Assembly (NCBI RefSeq): GCF_023073355.1
Contig: NZ_JADPJI010000005.1
Span: 186,001-250,000, forward strand
DNA: 64,000 nucleotides
Reading direction: 5' to 3'
Source of the DNA: Bradyrhizobium sp. 199
GTDB taxonomy: Bacteria > Pseudomonadota > Alphaproteobacteria > Rhizobiales > Xanthobacteraceae
Numbering within the stretch: the first letter of the stretch is position 1; every line of letters begins with the position of its first letter. This document shows positions 45,168 to 54,998 of this stretch, in pieces. Made by a program: the position numbers and the translations under genes. A model generated the notes under the pieces. It worked only from the letters and a program-made list of their open reading frames with translations. It searched no databases and had not been told where the DNA came from.

Positions 45168-46260
45168 CCCGTTTGGCCTCCTTCAGATCGCTCGTCATCA
45201 TCTCCTCGACGAGCTGGTCAAAGCTCCGCTTCGGTTTCCAGCCGAGAACCTGCCGCGCCTTGCTGGCATCGCCGATCAGCAGATCGACCTCGGTCGGGCG
45301 GAAATAGGTCGGGTCGATCTTCACCAATGTCCTGCCGCTCCTCGCATCTATTCCGGTCTCGTCGACGCCTTGCCCGCGCCATTCTATGCGGCGGCCGACC
45401 TGCGCGAACGACAGCTCGACCATCTCTCGCACCGAGTGCATCTCGCCGGTGGCGAGGACGAAATCGTCGGGCTTGTCGGCCTGCAGGATCATGTGCATGC
45501 CCTCGACATAGTCCTTGGCATGACCCCAGTCACGCTTGGCCTCGAGATTGCCCAGATACAAGGTCTGCTCCAGACCGACTTCAATCCGCGCCACGCCGCG
45601 GGTAATCTTCCGGGTGACGAAGGTCTCGCCGCGGATCGGGCTCTCATGGTTAAACAGGATGCCGTTGGAGGCAAACATGCCGTAGGCTTCGCGGTAATTC
45701 ACGGTGATCCAGTAGCCGTAGAGCTTCGCGACGCCGTAGGGCGAGCGCGGATAGAACGGCGTCGTCTCCTTCTGCGGGATCTCCTGTACGAGGCCGTAAA
45801 GTTCTGAGGTCGAGGCCTGGTAGAACCGGGTCTCTTTCTCCATGCCGAGGATGCGGATCGCCTCTAGTAGGCGCAGCACGCCGATGGCGTCCGCATTGGC
45901 GGTATATTCCGGGCTCTCGAAGCTGACGGCGACATGGCTTTGCGCGGCGAGATTATAGATCTCGGTCGGCCTGATCTGCTGCACCAGGCGGATCAGATTG
46001 GTCGAATCCGTCATGTCGCCGTAATGCATCAGGAACGGCACGTCGCCGAGATGCGGGTCCTGGTAAAGATGATCGACGCGCGCGGTGTTGAAGGAAGACG
46101 ATCGCCGCTTGATGCCGTGCACAACATAGCCGAGCGACAACAGATATTCCGCGAGATAGGCGCCGTCTTGTCCCGTCACGCCGGTGAGCAATGCAACACC
46201 TCTTTCTCGGCTCTTCCAGTTCATCCGCGTTGAGCTTTCCGGGTTTGATGAAGATTGCAT
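45139..46260 (-). CDS. gmd: GDP-mannose 4,6-dehydratase
   Basis: A 373-residue SDR enzyme. [19 protein letters not shown] is the NADP loop, [14 protein letters not shown] and [13 protein letters not shown] are family blocks, and TSELYG with [10 protein letters not shown] gives the catalytic Tyr/Lys. It converts GDP-D-mannose to GDP-4-keto-6-deoxy-D-mannose, the shared precursor for fucose (Fcl) and, in this locus, probably for a perosamine-type sugar (aminotransferase at 36221). The ATG at 46260 has GAGGAC upstream; the frame is open further but unsupported. Confidence 0.95.
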   Translation of the reverse strand: MQSSSNPESSTRMNWKSRERGVALLTGVTGQDGAYLAEYLLSLGYVVHGIKRRSSSFNTARVDHLYQDPHLGDVPFLMHYGDMTDSTNLIRLVQQIRPTEIYNLAAQSHVAVSFESPEYTANADAIGVLRLLEAIRILGMEKETRFYQASTSELYGLVQEIPQKETTPFYPRSPYGVAKLYGYWITVNYREAYGMFASNGILFNHESPIRGETFVTRKITRGVARIEVGLEQTLYLGNLEAKRDWGHAKDYVEGMHMILQADKPDDFVLATGEMHSVREMVELSFAQVGRRIEWRGQGVDETGIDARSGRTLVKIDPTYFRPTEVDLLIGDASKARQVLGWKPKRSFDQLVEEMMTSDLKEAKRDVANGKRTV

Positions 46261-46543
46261 GTCGTCCTCAGTGGTCTCACTCAACCGTTCTGCTACTCGA
46301 CCTCGGCGCATAAATCTAGTTTCTAAGTACTTGCGCGCATTGAGGGCGATCAGAAAGATTAATCGCAGCTGAGAGGCTGAACTCATTGCACGAGTTCCGC
46401 AAACATGACATTTTCTTTGCGGCCAGTATAGCGCAGGGGCATTGTTAGAAACACATCAGCACTCGCCCAAAATCAACCCAACCACGTTGGAGACGCTTTC
46501 TGAGGGCGCGTGGCTGAGACGATGCAGCAGCATTATGTCCATT

Positions 46544-47361
46544 CTATATCTTTGACCTTCTAGGAGATGAAGCCGCGGTCGACCCGAATTCGGGGATTGC
46601 GTCCTTTAGAATGGTCCTGATGGTGGCGCGATCGCCTGCTCCAGCGCGGCGATCCATTTTGCGCAGCGTCTGCAGCGGCAGTTCGTTCGGCTGCGCGGCC
46701 ATGATTCCGGCGACGCCGATTTCGCGCGTCGGCTCCTCCGAGGCGAACAGGATCTCGCGGAGAAGTGGCCGCGGTCCGCGCTCGACGGCGACAGCACGCC
46801 GACCGGCCAGATCCGCTTGATCGCCCCGCTCTCGATTCCGCGCAGCAGCACCTCGCATCCGCGGCGCGGCCGATCATCAGCGTCGCCGCAGCATCATCGG
46901 TCCTCGCATGACGGCGCACCCGCGTATAGCGGAAGTAGCGGTAGGCCATGCGCAGCGCGCTGAGAAAGGAGATCTCGAGTAACCAGTAAAGGACGATTGT
47001 CACCTTGCCGAGGAAAAAGCCGCCGCCGAGGTTGGGGGCGACGAAGATGTAGTCGAGCACGAGCAGGGCGACCGCCAGCACGGTCGCGAGATGTTCAGCG
47101 CATCAGGCAGCGAAATGAAGCGCCATTTCGGCGTGGTCAGGTTGAAGATGAAAAACACGACCACGCTGAAGGCGAGGGAGTAGGCAGGACCTGGAACAGC
47201 AGCGGCAGGCGGTCGAAGAAGCCGTCGCCGCCTTCGAATCGCAAATAGAAGGCGGCAAAAAGCGCCGCCGCGGTCGTGAGCAGGTCGTGGAGCGCGATCA
47301 GGAAATTGCGCCAGGTAAGATGCGAAATAGACGCCATCCGCCGCACGCTGAATACCATCAA
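46544..47361 (-). pseudogene. CapD/FlaA1-like NDP-sugar epimerase, deleted and frameshifted
   Basis: Reads on the minus strand as the membrane N-terminus of a CapD/FlaA1-type polysaccharide protein: LTWRNFLIALHDLLTTAAAL, then in another frame SLAFSVVVFFIFNLTTPKWR, then VALLVLDYIFVAPN and GKVTIVLYWLLEI, then RGIESGAIKRIWPVGVLSP. It jumps to the family's C-terminal tail (LFASEEPTREIGVAGIMAAQ). The whole catalytic epimerase/dehydratase domain is missing and at least three frame changes occur. It is a dead gene that once belonged to the polysaccharide locus. Confidence 0.85.
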
Positions 47362-47485
47362 GTCTCCACTCTGAACGTCATCTATCGTACCCTTGACGTA
47401 GTCTTGTGGTCTCGAAGCAAAAAATCGCTTGCCCGCTCAGGGCGATTACCCTGATCTGGTTGACGCAGTCTACGCCCCATCAGTC

Positions 47486-48082
47486 GTGTCCCCCCTGATG
47501 GTGTAACTCGGTAGAGCAAAGCCGTCCGGACGGCGCCCTCAAGTAGCGCCGTAGCGAGCGGACGGCTTTGCGGGGGGCACCGGCAGTTCGCCGGTAGGGT
47601 CGGATTGCTGACACCAACCCTGATTCGAGGAACCACCGATGACCGATGAGATGATGAACCTCCGCACCCTCGTGGAGAAGACCCTGATGCGGATCTGCTG
47701 CGCGAGTTGATCGGCTTTGCTGCCCAGCGCCTGATGGAGCTGGAAGTGGAAGGACAGACCGGGGCCGCTCTACGGCGAGAAGAACCCCGAGCGTCTGGCG
47801 CAGCGCAATGGCTACTGCGACCGGACCTGGGAGACCGTTCCCGCCGCAGCACCGCACCAAGCTGCACTCGACCAAACCGACGAGCGCCTCATCGGCGCGC
47901 GATCCTGCTCGAACAGAACGATGAATGGACCGTCCAGCGCGCCTGTTACATGATGCTGGAAACCATCGCGCCGTTGAGCGATGATCCAGCCGTCAGCTTC
48001 CCGGCTATCGCCGGCTGACCAGTCCGGCTCTTGCCGGCAAACGCGGTGTCCCACCCGCCAGTTGCACCACGCTCAGGGACAC
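47486..48082 (+). mobile_element. Internally deleted IS256-family element
   Basis: A 597-bp element whose ends are imperfect inverted repeats: GTGTCCCCCCTGATGGTGTA at 47486-47505 and, inverted, GTGTCCCTGAGCGTGGTGCA at 48063-48082. Inside, MTDEMMNLRTLVEKT (from 47639) and YGEKNPERLAQRNGY mark the transposase N-terminus, and LLEQNDEWTVQRACYMMLET with LSDDPAV its C-terminus. Full-length relatives are about 1.3-1.4 kb, so the middle, including the catalytic part, is lost. No matching 8-bp target duplication was seen. Confidence 0.8.
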
Positions 48083-48372
48083 TATCGCCCCATCTGGTAT
48101 TTGAAAATGCAGAAGTGTGGCGTGTCTTAGAGCGCGTGAAGCGATAGCTGGTGACGATCACAGTTGGAACCAGCAAAAAGACACGATCAAAGCCAGTGAT
48201 CCTAACCTATCCCGGCCAGCGGCTTCAGAATTCAGATGTTTTGACTGGGCGGCCCTACCAGTTTTTGTCACTTCGAGCGATCGTGGCCGAGCCATCACCG
48301 CGAGCCGCAAACCATCGTCAAGGAACTTCTGTTCGCCTTTAGCACCGGCGGATAAGCTGATCCGGCGCGCGG

Positions 48373-48440
48373 CCGCGCTGATCTTCGACGTCGATGGCAT
48401 CCTGGCCGAGACCGAGGAGCTGCATCGGCGTGCCTTCATG
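48373..48440 (+). pseudogene. Fragment of a CbbY-like HAD phosphatase
   Basis: One frame reads RAAALIFDVDGILAETEELH followed by RRAF. This is the start of CbbY-type HAD hydrolases, whose motif I is normally FDVDGTLAETEE; the threonine is isoleucine here. The rest of the gene is absent, and the frame changes into a methyltransferase-like fragment. Confidence 0.65.
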
Positions 48441-48673
48441 AGGAACCGGTTGATCTGAAGGTCGATCTGTTCGCCGGGGTGTGTCACGCCCCCCTCCGAG
48501 ATCCTTTCGACGCCAATCAGGCGATTCCCACGCTGTTGTTCGCAACCGACCAGGCGCGGAAGCGGCTCGAAACCGAGATCGAAACGTTTCGAGTCCTTGA
48601 GGTGGATTGGTTGAGCTTAGTTGCATATGCGTTCGAGTACGAATCGGCGCTCACTCGACTTAGGTTACTCTAG
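48431..48673 (+). pseudogene. C-terminal fragment of a probable methyltransferase
   Basis: A frame in phase from 48431 reads HEEPVDLKVDLFAG, DPFDANQAIPTLLFAT and FRVLEVDWLSLVAY, then degenerates to a stop at 48671. This resembles the C-terminal part of SAM methyltransferases from glycan loci, without the SAM-binding half. It is joined directly to the CbbY fragment. Family identity is from memory of similar proteins and is not certain. Confidence 0.45.
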
Positions 48674-48748
48674 CAGATTCCCCCTCAAATTTTATCAGCG
48701 TTGCGCGTTAGCAGTGCAAGTGCCAATCTGCAAAGAGGCCCGTGCAAA

Positions 48749-49069
48749 ATGAAGAAGCAACTTAGGGAATTCCGGCGGTTGCGAATGCTCTGCTTGGAAC
48801 AGGCGTCGGCTGCCTCGACAGAGCTTGAAAAGAATGCTCTTTTGGAAATCGCGGGTCGATATGAGCTGGCTCTCAACACCAGCATGCTCTTTGAGACTGT
48901 CAGTCGAGCAAACAACACGGTGGAAGGCGATCTTCAATTGCGATCCCAAAGACTAATGGGAGAGTTTCGGGCCAGGGCAAGTGGAATCCTGGCATACACC
49001 AGCAGTTTGCTCTGGTTTGCATTTCTGCTTTTGGTTGTGATTTTTGTCGCTCTCTACGTGCCCTGGTGA
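48749..49069 (+). CDS. Small protein with C-terminal membrane span
   Basis: A 106-residue protein. Residues 1-75 are charged and helical (MKKQLREFRRLRMLCLEQAS, ELEKNALLEIAGRYELAL). A single hydrophobic span at ~82-103 ([20 protein letters not shown]) ends at the C-terminus, giving a tail-anchored layout. A GAGG box lies upstream of the ATG. Its 3' end overlaps that of the convergent gene at 49054. Function unknown. Confidence 0.5.
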   Translation: MKKQLREFRRLRMLCLEQASAASTELEKNALLEIAGRYELALNTSMLFETVSRANNTVEGDLQLRSQRLMGEFRARASGILAYTSSLLWFAFLLLVVIFVALYVPW

Positions 49070-49677
49070 GTTTCCGGCACGATCCTTCTCGGGAAACTAG
49101 GCCACGTTCCAACGTTGACCCTCAGCCTTGTTTGTCGAAATGTGTTGAGCTCTTTTAGTAGCGACAACCGCCGCAGCTGGGCTCCACTGAGCATTGCTTC
49201 GAACAGCGAGAGGACCTCTCGCGCCTGAACATAGGCTTCCATACTGACCGCGTGTTGGTCGAAACCGTGGGCTTGAAGACGGGCATTAATCTCGGCTGCG
49301 GCATTCGGATCCAGTTGCCAGTCTAATGCATTCCGAACAATGTAGAATTCGGCAATGCTTTGAAGTGAAGATGAATTGCCCGTAACATCAAGGCGCCGAA
49401 GTGTTGTCTCAATTGCCTTATGGCGGGACGTGGCCAAGAGTCTATGACGTAGTACTCGGTACCGTTGGATCTCCCAAGACAACTCAGCGATGTCGATGGC
49501 GAGCAGCCATTCAACGGCAGTTTGAGGATCGAGGTCGCGGAAGATCACGCCTTGAAGGGCCTGATAATGGTCAATGTTCTCTCCAGGAAGAAGTTGGGGC
49601 GGAGGACACAACGCTGTGAACTGAGGCGGTAGGACGCTCGCCGGCTGCGATTTGCACGGATCGACAGGACCATTCAT
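49054..49677 (-). CDS. Conserved-looking hypothetical protein in recombination operon
   Basis: A 207-residue soluble protein. It has a proline-rich start ([20 protein letters not shown]), helical core ([29 protein letters not shown]) and an acidic helical C-terminal half. The group is familiar as unnamed proteins in Bradyrhizobium-like genomes; no function is known. The ATG at 49677 overlaps the stop of the ERF gene by four bases (ATGA), so it is translated with it. Confidence 0.65.
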   Translation of the reverse strand: MNGPVDPCKSQPASVLPPQFTALCPPPQLLPGENIDHYQALQGVIFRDLDPQTAVEWLLAIDIAELSWEIQRYRVLRHRLLATSRHKAIETTLRRLDVTGNSSSLQSIAEFYIVRNALDWQLDPNAAAEINARLQAHGFDQHAVSMEAYVQAREVLSLFEAMLSGAQLRRLSLLKELNTFRQTRLRVNVGTWPSFPRRIVPETHQGT

Positions 49678-50852
49678 TGATCTTGCGCCTCCGATAGCGG
49701 GCGCGGCGATGCAACCATTGTTTCCCCGTTCATCAGATGAACAGGACTGGCCTCCCAAAGCTCTTTCGCGATTGCTAGGGGCGCAATTTGCAGATCAGTC
49801 CACCAAGCTCTTTCATCTCCGTGTCGGTGCAGTGACTGGTGGTGAGATCGGCACAGCGGGACGGTGAACTCGTCGCTAACCTTGCGTCCCAATGTTCTTG
49901 GTTGAGCGAACTTTAGGTGATGCGCATCAGCGGGAGTCTTCTGACAGACCAGACAACCTTGGCTGCGGATGAAGGCGAGATGCTCCTTGCTGCGTCGCCG
50001 AGGCAGCTCTTTAGGGAAAGCAAGACCGGCCTGCTCTCCGGGAGATGGGGTGGCAGGTGCGAGGACGTTGCCGGATCTCTCTGAACCAGATTGCTCGGGT
50101 AAGCGCCGTCCTGCAACTGATACGGCCCGCGGCTCTGCTGGATCGACGTCTCGAACGGCAATGTCCTCGAGCCTTTTCTGGTAGGCGGCCTCAACAACGC
50201 GGGCATCCGCTTCCAAGAGAGTGTTTTTGAGGGGGAGGCTGATCCTGGCCCAGGCGAGCAACTCGGCGTTGCCCTCGTGCAAGGCTAGCTCCCCCAGGAG
50301 CCGATCCAGTAGCTTGGCGGAGCGTTCGGGCGGCAATACCGGGGGCCGGTTCAGGACGCCCCCTGCCGGCCTTCGTTTGGGTCCTGACGCGGCCTGCGGC
50401 TCGGGGGCAGCGGGAGGTTCCGTGACGACCTCTGGGGCATCCAAATCGTCCTCTCCGGCGATTCCGACCAGGGCAAACAGGGCGTAGCGGCGGGCATAGG
50501 TCAGCGCTGCCCCCATTCGGTGCGGCGCTTCGACTTCTTTCGAGGCGCAGACAGGAAGGTCGGAGGAGATCCATTCCCCGGAGGCGTGGGCGAGCAGGGT
50601 AGTGAGGTGGATCTGACCGGTTGGCTGCTCAATCCGGGTGGTTTGGATGGTGGCGATCTCCTGCTGGCTCAGGGTCTTGCGCACAATGTCCAGGCCCGAG
50701 GCGAGAGAGGCGTAGCGGAACGTCCGGTCTTCCTCCCGCGGAAAGGGCGAGCGCATTACCGCGGTTAGAGTCTTTTCGGGGTTCGTCAGCTCAGCCTGGG
50801 CGCGGGCAAGGGCGGCGGCGATGGTCCCGATGCGCTCACTGGACTGGTGCAT
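49674..50852 (-). CDS. ERF-family single-strand annealing protein with C-terminal HNH-like domain
   Basis: A 392-residue fusion. Residues 1-140 are an ERF annealing domain: [40 protein letters not shown] and the hallmark [24 protein letters not shown] proline-rich linker and a helical middle follow. Residues ~290-350 hold [16 protein letters not shown] and [19 protein letters not shown], an HNH/DUF968-like zinc module. ERF proteins pair complementary strands in phage recombination; the fused module may nick or bind DNA. It overlaps the YqaJ gene by 17 bp. Confidence 0.85.
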   Translation of the reverse strand: MHQSSERIGTIAAALARAQAELTNPEKTLTAVMRSPFPREEDRTFRYASLASGLDIVRKTLSQQEIATIQTTRIEQPTGQIHLTTLLAHASGEWISSDLPVCASKEVEAPHRMGAALTYARRYALFALVGIAGEDDLDAPEVVTEPPAAPEPQAASGPKRRPAGGVLNRPPVLPPERSAKLLDRLLGELALHEGNAELLAWARISLPLKNTLLEADARVVEAAYQKRLEDIAVRDVDPAEPRAVSVAGRRLPEQSGSERSGNVLAPATPSPGEQAGLAFPKELPRRRSKEHLAFIRSQGCLVCQKTPADAHHLKFAQPRTLGRKVSDEFTVPLCRSHHQSLHRHGDERAWWTDLQIAPLAIAKELWEASPVHLMNGETMVASPRPLSEAQDQ

Positions 50853-51696
50853 GGGAGCCCTCCGCCGGCTGGGCCTCGAAGCTGATCGCGCCCGACTTAG
50901 AACGTTTGGCTTTGATGCCGTGGCCGGTTGCCTCCTTGGCATCCTCCGGCATGAGCTTTTTCAGATCCGCTTTGGCCGTCTCGTGCTCGCCGTGGGCCTC
51001 TCGCGTCCGCAGGTAGGTTGCTGCCAGCTCAGCCCATTGGTTGGAGGTCGACATATCGACGACCTTCACCCCCTCGAGTCTTGGGCGGGGTGTTTCGATA
51101 TTGAAAAGGTTGGGCGGCTCGCCACTTTGAACGCAACGCCAAAACTTCTTTTCTGCTGTGAGCAGGAGGTGTTGATAAAGCGGATCGGCATGGACCTTGA
51201 TCTCAACCCATTTACCACCACCGGTGATGATCGAGAGCACCGCGCCGCGGGACGCCGTAACCCACATGTTGTGCTGCAGCTGGGCCATGTGCTTCTCAGC
51301 CGCGGCTTCTTCTGTAAAGGCCCAAGGCAGCATGAACTTGGCTTCGAATACGGCGCCCGTTTGCTCGATGGTCCCATCCAGCGTAGCGGCCATCCATTTG
51401 TGGATGGGATGACGAACGCGTTTCTGGATGTCCTTGACCGTGTGACCGCTCGCGCGCTGGTACCAGGCGCGGTTCAAGACCTCTGTCACGGTGCCGAGCT
51501 GGACGATCAAATTGTCCGAAAGATCCTCCGGTTCGATTACGCCGCGTTTTTCGCGCCAAAGGCGGATGAGGCTCTCTTGATCATCCCCCATGATGATGCG
51601 GGCGTCCGAGCCGCCGATGAAATGGCGCCGGTCGTTAGGGTTAAATCTGACGATATGATTTGGCGCGTCTGCGCCATTCGTTTGAACCGTTGTCAC
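50836..51696 (-). CDS. YqaJ-family viral recombinase/exonuclease
   Basis: A 286-residue nuclease of the YqaJ group (lambda-exonuclease-like PD-(D/E)XK fold). [10 protein letters not shown] at 28-37, [13 protein letters not shown] at 67-79, then ATLDG (D107), FEAK (E118-x-K120) and [10 protein letters not shown] (Q139-Q141) match the catalytic order. It would resect one DNA strand for annealing by the ERF protein encoded next. YqaJ, ERF and a third gene form one operon of phage type. Confidence 0.9.
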   Translation of the reverse strand: MTTVQTNGADAPNHIVRFNPNDRRHFIGGSDARIIMGDDQESLIRLWREKRGVIEPEDLSDNLIVQLGTVTEVLNRAWYQRASGHTVKDIQKRVRHPIHKWMAATLDGTIEQTGAVFEAKFMLPWAFTEEAAAEKHMAQLQHNMWVTASRGAVLSIITGGGKWVEIKVHADPLYQHLLLTAEKKFWRCVQSGEPPNLFNIETPRPRLEGVKVVDMSTSNQWAELAATYLRTREAHGEHETAKADLKKLMPEDAKEATGHGIKAKRSKSGAISFEAQPAEGSHAPVQ

Positions 51697-52094
51697 CGGT
51701 ATCTCCTACGCAAGAACAAGCGGCGCCAAATGCCGCACTGCCCGAAGCCCCGCGTTCGCGAGGCGAGATACCGGCGCTACAATCGGCGTTGGCGCCCGGC
51801 CGACTCAGTAACGCTCCATTCGCGGACGAAGGCCAGTCCTTTTTGCAGCAACATTGTTGCTCGTTTTCGCGGCAGGAATGGCGCTTGTTCTCACGCGCTT
51901 AGGGCAAGTGCGAGAGGAGGTGGCCGAGTATCAAATCGACAAAACGAAGCCAATTTCCGCATGAACAGCAAAGAGCCAAATGGATAAGGGGCGCGGCGCA
52001 GACAGCGAACTGTCGAAAACCGCCGGAGATGTTGAAACCAAGCAGTATTTGTCGGAAGATCGGCGGGTATCCTTCCAACTTGGGCCAGTGAAAT
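51697..52094. other. Divergent intergenic region
   Basis: About 400 bp between the minus-strand YqaJ operon and the plus-strand HAD phosphatase gene. No supported ORF. It should hold the promoter of the recombination operon; no operator or repeat was recognised. Confidence 0.4.
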
Positions 52095-52655
52095 TTGAAG
52101 CGTCCGGCAGTATTTTTTGATCGTGATGGCGTCCTCAATGAGGACGACAGCTACGCTTTCGATCCGGACAAGATCCGGTGGGTGGAGGGAGCCCAACAGG
52201 CCGTCAAAGCGGTCAATGACGCCGGGCATCTTGCGTTTGTGGTGACGAACCAATCAGGAATTGCGCGGGGGTTTTATGAGGAGCGCCATGTTCGCAATTT
52301 GCACGAATGGATGTTGAATGAGCTTGCTGCCTTCGGTGCGCATATTGATGCGTTCGAATTTTGCCCGCATCACCCCGAGGGCCTGGTTGAGCGTTACCGT
52401 ATCCTCTGCAGCTGTCGTAAGCCGCAACCCGGGATGATTAGAGCTCTGCTTGAGCGGTACGCAGTGGATATCGATGCTAGCTTCTTGATCGGCGACAAGC
52501 AGAGCGACCTTGCTGCGGCGCAAGCGGCCGGAATAGCAGCCTATCTGTTTGACGGTTCAAACCTCCATACCTTCATTGCCCCCTTGTTGACGGATCGGTC
52601 CTATCCTCCGGATCAATCACGGTCGTATCGCGGAGGCGCGGGAACCGAGGATTGA
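52095..52655 (+). CDS. gmhB: HAD-family bisphosphate phosphatase, GmhB-like
   Basis: A 186-residue HAD-IIIA phosphatase. FFDRDGVLNEDD gives the nucleophile D9 and D11, VTNQSGIARG motif II, CPHHPEG with CSCRKPQPGM the four-ligand zinc loop typical of GmhB, and FLIGDKQSDLAAAQAAGI motif IV. GmhB removes the 7-phosphate from D-glycero-manno-heptose-1,7-bisphosphate for LPS heptose synthesis. The start is a TTG with weak upstream signals, but the DxD motif lies at the right distance. It is isolated inside the mobile region, so it may be a cargo or stranded host gene. Confidence 0.85.
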   Translation: MKRPAVFFDRDGVLNEDDSYAFDPDKIRWVEGAQQAVKAVNDAGHLAFVVTNQSGIARGFYEERHVRNLHEWMLNELAAFGAHIDAFEFCPHHPEGLVERYRILCSCRKPQPGMIRALLERYAVDIDASFLIGDKQSDLAAAQAAGIAAYLFDGSNLHTFIAPLLTDRSYPPDQSRSYRGGAGTED

Positions 52656-52717
52656 GGCCCTGGACTTCGAGACCGACAGATCGATCGATTGCTAGGTAGA
52701 GAAATCAAGGAGGCAAG

Positions 52718-53113
52718 TTGGCCTCAGAGCGACAAATCGAAGCCAACCGCGCAAACTCTGCGAAGAGTACCGGCCCCCAAACAAGCGCTGGGAAAGCAGT
52801 ATCGAGCCGCAACGCCTATCGGCATGGTTTATCGCGTTGGGACGAAGCCGCTGGTTCTGGTTCCGCCGGCTTCGATGTAATCCTTGCGGAGGAGTTCAAA
52901 GGCACGGATATGGAAGCCGCGCTTCAAGATCTGGCTAACGCTAGGAGTCGACAGGATCGCCTGCGAGCTCTTAGGTTAGGTCTGATACTGGCAGTGATCG
53001 AGGGTGCTGAAGCAAAGCAATTGAGATATCTGTCGAACCTGGAGCGGTATGAGAAGGCTGCCCTGTCGTGGCAAAGGCGGGCGCTCAAACGCGTGAGGCG
53101 GAATAACAGATGA
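52718..53113 (+). CDS. Hypothetical protein with RANSAKSTGPQT-type N-terminus
   Basis: A 131-residue basic protein beginning MASERQIEANRANSAKSTGP and followed by QTSAGKAVSSRNAYRHGLS. This N-terminal pattern is widespread in unnamed Rhizobiales proteins; function is unknown. The C-terminal half is helical and charged. The TTG start is backed by AAGGAGG four bases upstream. Confidence 0.7.
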   Translation: MASERQIEANRANSAKSTGPQTSAGKAVSSRNAYRHGLSRWDEAAGSGSAGFDVILAEEFKGTDMEAALQDLANARSRQDRLRALRLGLILAVIEGAEAKQLRYLSNLERYEKAALSWQRRALKRVRRNNR

Positions 53114-53231
53114 GGACTACAAGCCGGGGTGGGAAGCCATCGAACCGGGAGCTGGGGATTCAGTCCGCGGAGCATCGCGCCGATTGGACAGCGTAAGTAG
53201 CGCTGCTAGTATTCAAAGACTTGGAGGCTAC

Positions 53232-53369
53232 ATGAACTACATTTTCCCACTGCTGGCCGTCGCCATCACCATCGGCCTTTTTGTGGTCTACGCGATGGTG
53301 CGGGAGAACTTTCGCCGATCCCGGCCTGCGGATGAAGTTCCTCGCTGGCCGGATTCCAGTCTGAGGTAA
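53232..53369 (+). CDS. 45-residue single-span membrane protein
   Basis: A very small protein with one hydrophobic span (YIFPLLAVAITIGLFVVYAM) and a basic, proline-containing cytoplasmic tail. The GGAGG box six bases upstream of the ATG is strong, which is the main support for it being real. Function unknown. Confidence 0.55.
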   Translation: MNYIFPLLAVAITIGLFVVYAMVRENFRRSRPADEVPRWPDSSLR

Positions 53370-53533
53370 GTAACCGCCCAAGTGGCTTGCGTTGGTACAT
53401 CACTGGACATCCGCCCTACGACGGTCAACGGTCGTCAAACGTCACGCATCGAAAAAACCGAAATATCCCTTGCGCCGTCGGGCAAAACAATGGCTTATGA
53501 GGTGCTGGTCTAGCCGAAAATGGAGCCTAGCCC

Positions 53534-53746
53534 ATGGTCGACGAGTGCAAGGCGTTGTCCGATTTGCCGGAAGTAGCTAAGCTTAACGGAGAATTCCGAA
53601 GGAACTACGGGAAGCTTCTTGGAGCTTTCTTGTATCTGCGTTCGATCAGTGCCGCCCGTGGACGGTCATGGTTTTGGACCGCTTTGCTGTCGGCCGTTTG
53701 CTCGGCCGTGCTGGCGTGGTTGGGGAAGCAGGGTATCTCGCTATGA
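53534..53746 (+). CDS. Small membrane protein (copy A of a triplicated gene)
   Basis: A 70-residue protein: a charged first half (VDECKALSDLPEVAKLNGEF), then RSISAARGRSWFWTALLSAV and a hydrophobic span ending LAWLGKQGISL. GGAG is nine bases upstream of the ATG. Two decayed relatives of its second half lie at ~54999-55155 and ~55815-55935, so this is the best preserved member of a local family. Function unknown. Confidence 0.55.
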   Translation: MVDECKALSDLPEVAKLNGEFRRNYGKLLGAFLYLRSISAARGRSWFWTALLSAVCSAVLAWLGKQGISL

Positions 53747-53809
53747 TCGGGCGACAGGCGGGAGGATAATTGGCGTTGGTGCGTGCAGCCGTCTTCGCGT
53801 CGAGGAAAG

Positions 53810-54142
53810 ATGAAACGAATGCTTGCCATTGCGTTAATGATAATTCTCCCGACGACGTGCCTACAGGCCGGTTCAACAATCGTCGGCGCCGGCTCGCAAT
53901 CTTGCACCAGCTGGATGAACAGAAGGAAGAACCCGGTCGTCAAGGCAGCGTTCGAGTCCTGGGTTGTGGGCTTCATTAGCGGGCTAAATGTCAGTGCTGA
54001 GAAGGACATCGTCGGCGGTGGTGATTTCACCGGCATAGTGGCTTGGATGGACCGGCGCTGTATGTCCCACCCTATGGATCAAATTGGAATTGCGGCTCTA
54101 GACTTGGCGATGGAGTTGGCGGGTCAGACGTCCAATCGCTAA
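53810..54142 (+). CDS. Small exported hypothetical protein
   Basis: A 110-residue protein with a signal peptide (MKRMLAIALMIILPTTCLQA) and a mature part holding CTSWMNRRKN, AAFESWVVGFISGLNVSAE and a third cysteine in MDRRCMSHP. The C...W...FESWVVGFISG pattern recurs in small periplasmic Bradyrhizobium proteins. A GAGG box is just upstream of the ATG. Periplasmic location is inferred; function unknown. Confidence 0.6.
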   Translation: MKRMLAIALMIILPTTCLQAGSTIVGAGSQSCTSWMNRRKNPVVKAAFESWVVGFISGLNVSAEKDIVGGGDFTGIVAWMDRRCMSHPMDQIGIAALDLAMELAGQTSNR

Positions 54143-54295
54143 GGTCAGGCTGCGATCTCTCATTTTCAGGCAGTTAGATCCCAGCGCGCTATTCGCGAAG
54201 GCGCGCTGGATTCGCGCAAGCGAGCGCGTTTTGGTTTCCCTAAATTTGCATGGCACCCGGACCGATGATGTGGTGGGTTTAGGTGCGCACTTCCT

Positions 54296-54832
54296 TCAGG
54301 GATCTCCCAGTAGGTCCAGTGTCCGTTGAAGCTCGCGGAAGCAATTCGGCAAGATCCTTACGGCTAGCTCCTCCTCGCTTTCGGCAATCGCCGGTCGCAA
54401 GCGACCTAACAGCTCGGCGCCGGCGTCGGTCAAATAAACCACATAGTAGCGCCGATTGGCCGCTGAGCTAGAGCGCTGTACTAGCCCGCGCCGTTCCAGC
54501 TGGTCGACCAGCCTCCCGAGTCCGGCGCGCTCGATCGATAGCGATTGCGCGATGGCTAGCTGATTAGCGCCTGGATTGGCTTCGATCACCGATAGGACGA
54601 AGAATTGCGACGGGCCGATCTGAAAGGCGGCAAGCCGCCGGCTGATGTCTTTAAAGACCATTAGCTGGGTTCGCCGGAGGCGATAGATGAGTGATTCAGA
54701 CATATCTGCGGAGGGAAGCAGCGCCGGCGGCACGTATTTTGTCGCTGCGCTGTTGCGCCACGGCTTTACTTCGGGCGCAGTCTGCTGGACTTTGTTGGCG
54801 AGCCGTCCGTCACCGCCCTGGTCTGCTTTCAT
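54296..54832 (-). CDS. MarR-family transcriptional regulator
   Basis: A 178-residue winged-helix regulator. After a ~45-residue N-terminal extension come SLIYRLRRTQLMVFKDISRR, GPSQFFVLSVIEANPGANQLAIAQSLSIERAGLGRLVDQLERRGLVQRSSSAANRRYYVVYLTDAGAELLGRL-type segments in MarR order: recognition helix at IERAGLGRLVDQLE and wing at SAANRRYYVVYLT. MarR dimers usually repress a nearby gene. GAGG lies upstream of the ATG at 54832. Its target is unknown; no enzyme or pump gene is adjacent. Confidence 0.88.
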   Translation of the reverse strand: MKADQGGDGRLANKVQQTAPEVKPWRNSAATKYVPPALLPSADMSESLIYRLRRTQLMVFKDISRRLAAFQIGPSQFFVLSVIEANPGANQLAIAQSLSIERAGLGRLVDQLERRGLVQRSSSAANRRYYVVYLTDAGAELLGRLRPAIAESEEELAVRILPNCFRELQRTLDLLGDP

Positions 54833-54998
54833 TGGGACGATCCTCACAAGCGCGGGGCAGGCGTATCCGACCGGGTTGTCCGCCTCGATTGCAGAGTTTA
54901 TCGCAGAGCATCCGGGTCGCAAAGCGAGCGGCACCTTGCAGGCTGCCGGCGCTTGAGCATGGAGCCGGCGGAGCGCCGCATGGCCGAGGCGAGCAGGT

